DNA of 22,682 nt. It comes from Phoronis ovalis. Taxonomy: Eukaryota > Phoronida > Phoronidae. This document shows positions 10,215-22,682 of the stretch, piece after piece (within the stretch, counting starts at the first letter, position 1; the number at the start of each line of letters is the position of its first letter). A model generated the notes under the pieces. The model saw nothing but the letters and a program-made list of their open reading frames with translations, was not told where the DNA came from and did not search any database. The position numbers and the translations under genes were made by a program. The DNA is taken from positions 1 through 22,682 of the forward strand of contig JAOXYB010085164.1 in the NCBI GenBank assembly GCA_028565635.1, written 5' to 3'.

Positions 10215-10411
10215 TGCTAAAGTGCTATATTTAAATTGTCAGAATCTATGGCGACTTTAAGATTGACGTTTTCTTCGCAACCAATAGCTTTTCAAAACAA
10301 CCACATTACTGATTTTGCTATCCTTATCATTCTCTGTTACGTGTCAATATTCATCGAATCAAGTTCTGGCTTTGTCTGAAAACTATGTTCGACAATTATA
10401 TTTCAATAAGG

Positions 10412-10431
10412 TGACGTCATTGTCAATGACG
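10412..10431. promoter_or_regulatory. Perfect CRE overlapping a 17-bp palindrome
   Basis: TGACGTCA at 10412-10419 is the full palindromic binding site of CREB/ATF factors. It overlaps an inverted repeat at 10415-10431 (8-bp arms CGTCATTG and CAATGACG around one base), which supplies a second TGACG half-site. It lies about 200 bp upstream of the PDE start codon. A further TGACG lies at 10264-10268. Function is inferred from position and sequence only. Confidence 0.5.
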
Positions 10432-10647
10432 ATGCGTTAATGCGTTTGATAAAATTCCTCTGAGTTCTAATATGTGAGGAAATGATGCCATGGTGGAAAT
10501 TTTTTGCTTATTCATTTTGCGCTGTAAAGATTGCTCGATTGCGACGTGAATAATAGTTTCTACACTAATCACTAGGAGGATTCAAAACAGCTCTATCACG
10601 TGTTGCGGCAAACACGAGACAGTTGTAGTTGAAGTGTCATCAAGCCA

Positions 10648-10712
10648 GCAGTTAAATGTTTGGATAGTCAGACAAAACAAATTTTGAAAGAATTTGGAAA
10701 ATACCTAGCCTA
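10648..10712 (+). repeat. Dispersed repeat copy 1 (second copy at 14560-14625)
   Basis: Begins CAGTTAAATGTTTGGATAG and stays alignable for about 65 bp with 14560-14625, at roughly 70% identity by eye and in the same orientation. The two copies flank the UGT gene. Origin unknown; an old transposon fragment is likely. Confidence 0.5.
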
Positions 10713-10792
10713 ATAATTTGTGCAATTTTTATTTGAGAAACTGAAAATTACGAAGTGGAAACTTATCCTTTTCTATAGGCCGTGAGGGCTAT

Positions 10793-11075
10793 GGGGGGGG
10801 GGGGGGTTCGCGAGCAGCGAGCACTGGGGGTTTGTTAAATCCGAGCAGCGAGCATTGACTTGGTCTGTTAAGTGCGAGCAGCGAGCATTGTCTTTTGGTG
10901 ACCATTTTTTTGTCTGTTTTCTAATTTTTTTAACTATTTTCTTTTGTCGAGGATTTTTTTTGTTTGTCGATTTTTTTGGCGACCGGTTCTTTTTGGCAAC
11001 CGTTTTTTTTTTTGTTGTTAATTTTTCTTGTTAAGTGCGAGCAGCGAGCATTGCCGATTTTTAAGTGCGAGCATT
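10793..11075. repeat. Poly-G run and GCGAGCA-dyad array
   Basis: A run of 14 G (10793-10806) is followed by copies of the heptamer GCGAGCA, mostly in tandem pairs. Paired units lie at 10810-10823, 10842-10857 (first G replaced by C), 10874-10890 and 11037-11053; a single heptamer closes at 11067-11075. Most units are followed by TTG, and the last three are preceded by TTAAGT. The spacers are T-rich and irregular, so this is neither a simple satellite nor CRISPR-like. Confidence 0.85.
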
Positions 11076-11905
11076 AATAAAAAAAATTATTTCTTAAATG
11101 TTCCATTTAGAGATATTTTTCAGTAGTCACATGTCTAGCTCATGATACTGATATAGCAATATTCGTTAATTTTTATATATTTGACCTGCTTGTGTGTATA
11201 GTATATCTATAAGTTGCTAGGAACACTGAGCGCTCTATCAAAATATCAGTAGATAATTTTTCGCGAAAGCATTTCTTTAACGGTGATAACAAAAAAGTAA
11301 TAATGAAGCAATAAAGTTGCTGAGTCACAGAAAATAACAGGCGTGGTAAGCGGATAATGGACATTTTCACCATATATTAATTAATTTCAATGTTTAACAT
11401 TACAAAAATAATTTGTTACGCTACCATAAAAACAAATGAGCATACTATTTAATGGAAATTAATTTTCAAAAACAAATTTCAGGGAATCGCACGCAAAGAA
11501 ATTGTAAGTTTCATCATTAATACTGCAGAAAATATTATAAAAATATATATATAGCGTATATAATTAAATAATATAATATGTGATAACAAATGTCGCGTGT
11601 ACACTTTGAAGGAGAAAACCACACGACCTAACAAAACTTAACATTTCGATGAAAAAACTTTCTTCAGAGAAGTATTTAAATAAACTTCAAAAAGTTAGTG
11701 TTTTTAGTATGCAAATGAATGCGATAATTTCATAATCTATCAGTTTAAACAGTTGCTGAAAGAGCATCGAATGGACTATGTTTATGTTACTCATAGACAG
11801 GTTATCTAAATCTTGACACTCATAAAAATAGTATTTGAGTTATAGCAAAATAAACATGTTATACTAGACAGGTATCTTTTCTTGTTCATTCATGCAACTC
11901 CATCA

Positions 11906-11913
11906 TTTATATA
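11906..11913 (+). promoter_or_regulatory. TATA-like element upstream of the UGT gene
   Basis: TTTATATA lies 106 bp before the UGT start codon, a plausible distance for a TATA box with a short 5' UTR. The surrounding DNA is very AT-rich, so a chance match is quite possible. Confidence 0.25.
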
Positions 11914-12018
11914 CCAAGTTTTATGATAAAAACCACAAACGTCACGCTAGACTTGTAAGGACAGTGACATGTACTTTCCTGGAACAGGTATGTACATCGT
12001 GAGCATTAAGCTGCAAAG

Positions 12019-13790
12019 ATGAATCGTTTGATATTCTTTAAAATACTTATTGTAGTTTTGTTGGGGATTGATTTATTTGGTAGTGGAAAGGCTGATGGAG
12101 CCAAGATTTTACTAGTACCCATGGCAGTTTATAGTCAAGTTACAGAACAAGTTTTGATAGGAGAAGAACTTGTAAAGATGGGACACAGTGTTAGTTTAGC
12201 TATTGGTAATGACTTTCCTTTAACCCAACAACAACCGGAACAGAAAGGTATTTTTGTTTTGCGTCACAAGGAAAGTACGAACAAAAAGGCAATGAAACCA
12301 CATGGACCGAAATTTGACAAACTGATTGCAACAAATGCATTGAGTGACGTTAGCGCGTTTGAGTTCATAAAATTGGTATCAAGGGGAATAACATACAGTT
12401 GTGATGCCATGTTTTCGGATACTACATTTATGGAAAGACTTAAAAAAATTAACTTGGATTTAATTATACTAGACGGTTTGTCAGTTGGTCGATGTCTTAC
12501 TATTTTACCAAAACTGTTAAAAGTAAAATTTATCACCGACACGTCTACTTTTTATGAAGGCTATCTAGCAGGCATCTCTGCTCCAACAAGCGTTATTCCT
12601 TCCACTTTGCTTGCATTTACACCAGAAATGGATTTCTTCCAAAGAATGTTAAATTTTATCGCACATGTTCAGTTTAATACATTACCGGTCCCTATTGATG
12701 GTGAGTGGCTAATTGAAAAATATCTACCGGGAGAAAATCTGTCTTTTCGCCAACTTACTGCACAAACAGAGTTCTGGTTATTTGGTAACATAGATCCTCA
12801 CATGGACTATTCCCTGCCTATGACTACTAACATGGCCTTTGTTGGCGGCATGACAGCAAAACCTGCAAAACCTTTGTCTATTGACTTAGAAGAATTTGTC
12901 AGGGGAACGCATAGAGGACTTGTAGTTATGTCATTTGGATCTTTGGCGGGCTATATTCCTCCATATATTTTTGAAAAGTTTTTTGCAGCGTTTGCACAGC
13001 TAGAACAACGATTTATAGTTCGAGCTCCGGATGGATATCCCCACAATACAAGCTTAAATATTAAACTTATGACTTGGTTGCCTCAAAACGATTTGTTAGG
13101 ACATCACAATACTAAGCTATTTATAACGCACTGTGGCAGTAATGGACAATTTGAAGCCTTGTATCACGGTGTTCCAATGTTAGGTGAGTCAATGTTGCTT
13201 GGTTATCAGTGTTGTGCAAGTTTAATTTTTTGGTGCGACGTCAACATGATCAGGAAATTCCATTTGGACAATTCTATTTGCAATCATGAGTGCAAAACGT
13301 TTTCACCACTTTACCAATGATTTTTATATTTTTAGGTTTACCTTTCATGCCTTCTGATCAGCAATACAATGCCAACCGAATGAAGTTCAAAGGTTTCGGA
13401 CTGACACTAAATTTGAGAGATTCAACTACAAAAGAAATACATGAAGCAATTAAAGAAATCTTAAATAATCCCTCTTTCTCAAACAATATCAAGGATGCAT
13501 CTGCAGCTTTTAAATCAGCCCCAATGACTCCTATTGTAAGAGCAGCCCACTGGGTAGATTACATCAGTAAGTACGGAGGAGCCTACTTGCGCCCTCCAGG
13601 AGTCGATAAACCGATATGGGAGCACGCAATGTTGGATGTTATGTTATTCTTTCTTTCAGTGTCAGTAATAGTTTTAGTTATAACAAGTTTCATTATTATT
13701 TTTATCTGTAAAAAAGTGTACAAACTTTTTGAAATGAAAGAGATCAGTAGATTAACAAAGAACAAAACCAAAAAGTCAAAGACAAAGTAA
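12019..13790 (+). CDS. UDP-glycosyltransferase (UGT family), 2 exons, 539 aa
   Basis: Predicted ER-membrane enzyme that transfers a sugar from a UDP-sugar to small lipophilic acceptors. Exons 12019-13183 and 13336-13790 are joined over a 152-bp GT-AG intron in phase 1. The first ATG is supported by an in-frame TAA 12 bases upstream and an A at -3. Residues 1-25 look like a signal peptide. The UGT signature runs through TWLPQNDLL, THCGSNG (His371), HGVPMLG and DQ (396-397), and the intron falls inside it after GVPML. One membrane helix (about 490-513) precedes a basic tail ending KSKTK, which fits a KxKxx ER-retrieval signal. The catalytic dyad Asp is present (Asp152), but the catalytic His position, after PMAVYS, is Gln40. 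The motif also has HCG where animal UGTs usually have HGG. The subfamily cannot be assigned. Length is normal for UGTs. Confidence 0.94.
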
Positions 13791-14315
13791 GTTCCCGTGT
13801 CGATCAGTGTTAAAAATCTTCGGGATAGCTCACAGCACATAACAATTTTTTTCATAAACAGGGCACAAAAATGAAAAAAGCCAATATATGACAGTAAGAT
13901 ACAATTCATGTAGTAAGTCATGCATTTATTTGCTGCGATTGCACTTATACCTAGGCTTACGTAGTCTGTATTTTTTTTGCTTTTCAGTTTATATTTCTGA
14001 GGAAAAAAATATATTTTCGAAACGTTAATTTATCAGTGTTTTGCTTGTTTGTCGCTACTTTTAATTCATTCTTTTCATATACATATATCAAATTATTGTT
14101 TTTTAAACAATTTTTGTTTCAATTTTCATTTGGTTTTATTTGTCTTTTAACCAGATCAAATATTTTCTGAAGTAAGTTATTATTATTATTATAAAACACG
14201 CAGTTATTCTTCAGTACAAGTAATATAGTTTATTAACTGGTTGGTCACGTTTTATTAACTGTATACAAAACTTTCGTCACAGGACCATGGCTTACTTGAA
14301 AACATGTTCCCTCAA

Positions 14316-14321
14316 AATAAA
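14316..14321 (+). promoter_or_regulatory. Candidate poly(A) signal of the UGT gene
   Basis: AATAAA lies about 525 bases after the UGT stop codon and is the first canonical hexamer on the plus strand after it. A non-canonical signal nearer the stop cannot be excluded. Confidence 0.35.
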
Positions 14322-14559
14322 TCAATTGAAAAGCATTGATGTACTAAGGTTTTCTCGGGTACTTCATTGCTTGCCTGGAAAGCAGACTTTGTACAATTCT
14401 AGACTTAGCGTCCAACATAGTCCCTAGCTCAGTTAGATGTTAACTTAGGCTCTAACATAGTAATACTTTAACAGTAAGTTCTAACTTAGTATTGCAAGCA
14501 AGTAACCCAGAGTTTACACGAATATTGTAATCGAGAAAAAACAAACACCTGTTTAGAGC

Positions 14560-14625
14560 CAGTTAAATGCTTGGACAGTCACACAAACTAAACTTGCAAG
14601 GGATTTGGTAAGTACATAGTTCAAG
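14560..14625 (+). repeat. Dispersed repeat copy 2
   Basis: Starts CAGTTAAATGCTTGGACAG and aligns over about 65 bp with 10648-10712 in the same orientation. It lies 3.9 kb away, on the other side of the UGT gene. Confidence 0.5.
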
Positions 14626-15002
14626 AACAACTGCTTTTTGCAGCAGGTAAATTCCTTTTCCATCCGAAACTGATGAACATTAGCACCAGTTAATACAGCT
14701 TCTATTTCGGTAGCAATCCATATTTCAAATGCGAAGAAACCAAATTCGAATGTTTCACCCGAAATCTACGTACCTGTTAAAGTATTATATGAGAGCACTC
14801 CTGGTGGTATATTTCACAAATGTATCATCTTCATGCATGTATGCAGGCACCAAAATATAATTATTTGGTAAATAGGTAAGTGAGTTCATTCACATAGGTC
14901 GTCAGGGGTTTTCACCTAACAGTGTTTTCTTGTTTTGCAGTCAAGAAAAATAATCAGAAATTATCAAACAATAAAAATTCTTTTGCTGTATAATGCACAT
15001 AA

Positions 15003-15008
15003 TTTATT
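15003..15008 (-). promoter_or_regulatory. Candidate poly(A) signal of HADHB
   Basis: Read on the minus strand this is AATAAA, about 445 bases after the HADHB stop codon. Confidence 0.35.
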
Positions 15009-15452
15009 CTTTTACTATTATTTACATGTCACACGGTACTCAGACAGACAAAATATTCAAAGCCTGAATAGTTGTGACTTATTATCAGTATCTGTGTGAA
15101 TTACTAAATATTTCATTCCCTGTTCTGAAGTGTTTAAAAAAAACCCAAGCAATTCAAGTGTAACACAACTGTGCTTTACAAGTTACAACTTCCGTGTACA
15201 GTTTTTTACACACTACTCAGTAGTATAACTTAGTGGCAATACACATAAAAGTAATGAAGCTATTTTCTTACAATTTTTAAAGATCCTCATTTAAAGGCAT
15301 GTGTATCATTTTATCAAATTATAGAGGTAGTACAAAGCTATATCATAATCAACAAGGAACAGGTTGAACAAATGTAACACAAAATTTGCATTTTTGCTGC
15401 TTTATACAAGTTATATGAAATATGATGTAGTCTATTTGGTACAAGTCCATCA

Positions 15453-21447
<5,995 letters not shown>

Positions 21448-21686
21448 CTGGAAAATTATACAACAATAAAATAATATAACAAATGTGAAATAAATCTAAG
21501 GAAAGTTGATTTAGCTTCCATGCATGGATTGTAAAGGTTACCAAGTCACATTGGTATCTTCAGTATAATTGGGGTGGAGGTGTGCCACTGAGAGCAACAT
21601 GTTTGGACTAACCATAAAAATAACATCCTATTCCAAAAATTCCAACAAATACCTCGTCCTATACCATAAAATAGTAATGTAAAATC

Positions 21687-21720
21687 CAGTGGTGGATTTT
21701 ATTGAGGGCATCCGCCCAAA
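21687..21720 (+). mobile_element. Possible transposon terminus fragment
   Basis: Starts CAGTGGTGGATTTTATTG and continues to CATCCGCCCAAA, a phrase resembling the ends of some hAT-like non-autonomous elements. There is no partner end and no target duplication. Weak call. Confidence 0.2.
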
Positions 21721-21937
21721 GAGCACTCTTCCTTTGTGAATTTTTTTTCACAGCTCCAGATTTTTTATGCTTTTAAATTTGTTCTAGTGATTGACACAGA
21801 GAGCCATGACCATACAGCTCCATCGCAGGAGTCATATAGCAGGACTAATCCAGGTGGGAGGCAAGACAGTAAGTGGGTATGCATGTTTCAACAAATTTTG
21901 TAAAATCAGATCCTTTCTGACATTCAACACAGCATCA

Positions 21938-22528
21938 AAGCAGACTAGTATTCTAAACTAGTCTAGAACTAGTGTAGTCCTGGTTCGTGATGTTCTGCAC
22001 TAGTTCTTGATAATCTGACTTGTGAGCCGTGCCAACAGTCATGGAAACTTACATAGCCAATTACAGTGAAAGTGCTCAAACTTGGAGATCTATGTAATTC
22101 CTACTGAAAGAGTTCATGTATCCCCGTCCAGATATTCCCTGTTTATCCAACTTCAACTACTTCTATGGCCATTTGCAACTCCTGAGTCCTGTGCTGGCAC
22201 CAGAGGGATGGGGGTACTTGCCAAAATACTTGGTTGGTGTGTGAGGCCCAGGGTAAAACACTCTTACTGCATGGTAAAAACTGAATTCAGGAGTTTCAAA
22301 TGGTGATGAGACTAGTGGAAGTTGAAGTTTAATAATGAGATAGTATATGGACAGTGATGTATATGAACTCATTCAGTAGGAATTACATAGATATCAAAGT
22401 TTGGGCACTTTCATAGTAATTGGCTATGTAAGATTCCATGCCTGTTCGCACAACTCACAAGTCAGATTATCAAAAGCTAGTGCAGAACGTCATAATTAAC
22501 CAGGACTAGATCTAGTCTAGTCCTGCAA
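21938..22528. mobile_element. Long inverted repeat (foldback) of about 570 bp
   Basis: The segment 21993-22117 and the inverted segment 22363-22487 are both 125 bp and match at about 112 positions (about 90%) by hand, with no gap. Weaker pairing continues inward to about 22185 and 22285, leaving a loop of about 100 bp. It also continues outward into CTAGTCTAG-rich ends near 21957 and 22525. The terminal motif GTCCTGG/CCAGGAC is shared by both arms. It most resembles a large foldback MITE without coding capacity; open frames on both strands here are by-products of the symmetry. Exact ends are uncertain. Confidence 0.85.
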
Positions 22529-22577
22529 GCATGACCCTTACTTATGGACAGCCTACGTACAGCTTGTCCGTAAGGGC

Positions 22578-22605
22578 CAGGGCCGGCTCATATCTCAGAT
22601 AGGCC
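22578..22605 (+). mobile_element. Possible hAT-type terminus at the right edge
   Basis: CAGGGCCGGCTCATATCTC followed by AGATAGGCC has the style of known hAT terminal repeats. If real, the element would extend beyond the right edge. No second end is visible. Confidence 0.3.
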
Positions 22606-22682
22606 GAAGTTCGAAAACACTTACTTCCCTATTAAATTCCACCAAAATGTTTGCTTCAGCCTATTCCTTGACTACTCCGCTT

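Larger units (their letters stand above)
10215..12018. other. Divergent promoter region between the PDE10-like and UGT genes
   Basis: Both flanking genes are transcribed away from this 1.8-kb stretch, so it should hold both promoters. On the PDE side are a CRE, further TGACG half-sites, a CCAAT box (10281-10285) and an E-box CACGTG (10597-10602). The middle holds one copy of a dispersed repeat (10648-10712), a 14-base G run and the GCGAGCA array. The right part is very AT-rich, with a TA run near 11540-11580 and a TATA-like site near the UGT gene. No conserved coding sequence is seen. Confidence 0.65.
13791..15452. other. Convergent intergenic region between UGT and HADHB
   Basis: The UGT (plus) and HADHB (minus) genes end facing each other. 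The stretch should hold both 3' UTRs, with candidate poly(A) signals at 14316-14321 (plus) and 15003-15008 (minus). It also carries a TTA microsatellite (about 14176-14192), a loose repetition of TAACATAGT/TAACTTAGT phrases at 14401-14495, and a second copy of a dispersed repeat (14560-14625). No coding sequence is supported. Confidence 0.65.
21448..22682. other. Repeat-rich DNA upstream of the identified HADHB exons
   Basis: This is probably HADHB intron 1 and/or its promoter region. I looked on the minus strand for a short exon carrying a start codon, with a donor leaving one base for the next codon, and found none that convinces. It holds a possible transposon end (21687-21720), the long inverted repeat (21938-22528) and another possible hAT-type end at 22578. 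Confidence 0.5.

Noticed and set aside
10810-11075. CRISPR-like array
   Set aside because: Repeat units are only 7-17 bases, spacers are uneven and low in complexity, and the DNA is eukaryotic.
13583-13921. 112-codon minus-strand open frame
   Set aside because: It is antisense to the UGT membrane anchor and tail; its hydrophobic look comes from the complementary strand.
22082-22372. Overlapping open frames on both strands
   Set aside because: They fall inside the long inverted repeat, whose symmetry produces mirrored frames; no family resemblance.
22603-22625. tRNA B-box-like GTTCGAA
   Set aside because: No matching A-box, no cloverleaf arms and no terminator nearby.

Overview
The window is nuclear DNA of an animal, most likely an invertebrate. 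It is AT-rich, its genes are split by short introns (about 150-620 bp) with GT-AG borders, and all four genes belong to animal families. The compact layout would suit an ascidian or another small-genome marine invertebrate, but nothing here fixes the species. I see no bacterial, viral or CRISPR content and no tRNA or rRNA gene.

Layout. (1) Positions 1380-5581, plus strand: the last eight exons of an ATAD2/ATAD2B-type chromatin protein (degenerate second AAA+ domain, bromodomain, basic linker, C-terminal helices). Its first half lies left of the window, and 1-1379 is intron with repeats. (2) 5582-7790: convergent intergenic DNA with the ATAD2 3' UTR, a G-rich minisatellite and a foldback element. 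(3) 7791-10214, minus strand: one uninterrupted 807-residue reading frame for a PDE10A-type cyclic-nucleotide phosphodiesterase (two GAF domains plus catalytic domain). (4) 10215-12018: a divergent promoter region with a perfect CRE near the PDE gene and an array built on the heptamer GCGAGCA. (5) 12019-13790, plus strand: a two-exon, 539-residue UDP-glycosyltransferase with signal peptide, membrane anchor and ER-retrieval tail. (6) 13791-15452: convergent intergenic DNA. (7) 15453-21447, minus strand: thirteen exons of HADHB, the thiolase subunit of the mitochondrial trifunctional protein; the start codon is not found. (8) 21448-22682: repeat-rich DNA with an inverted repeat of about 570 bp and a possible hAT-type terminus at the edge.

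The four genes do not form a pathway: they are a chromatin reader, a second-messenger hydrolase, a conjugating enzyme and a beta-oxidation enzyme. The most notable points are two substitutions at normally critical residues in otherwise intact genes. The PDE10-like protein has Glu729 where class I PDEs have the purine-binding Gln, and it is intronless among intron-rich neighbours, so it looks like a retained retrogene. The glycosyltransferase has Gln40 where UGTs have the catalytic His. I found no clearly new multi-gene system.
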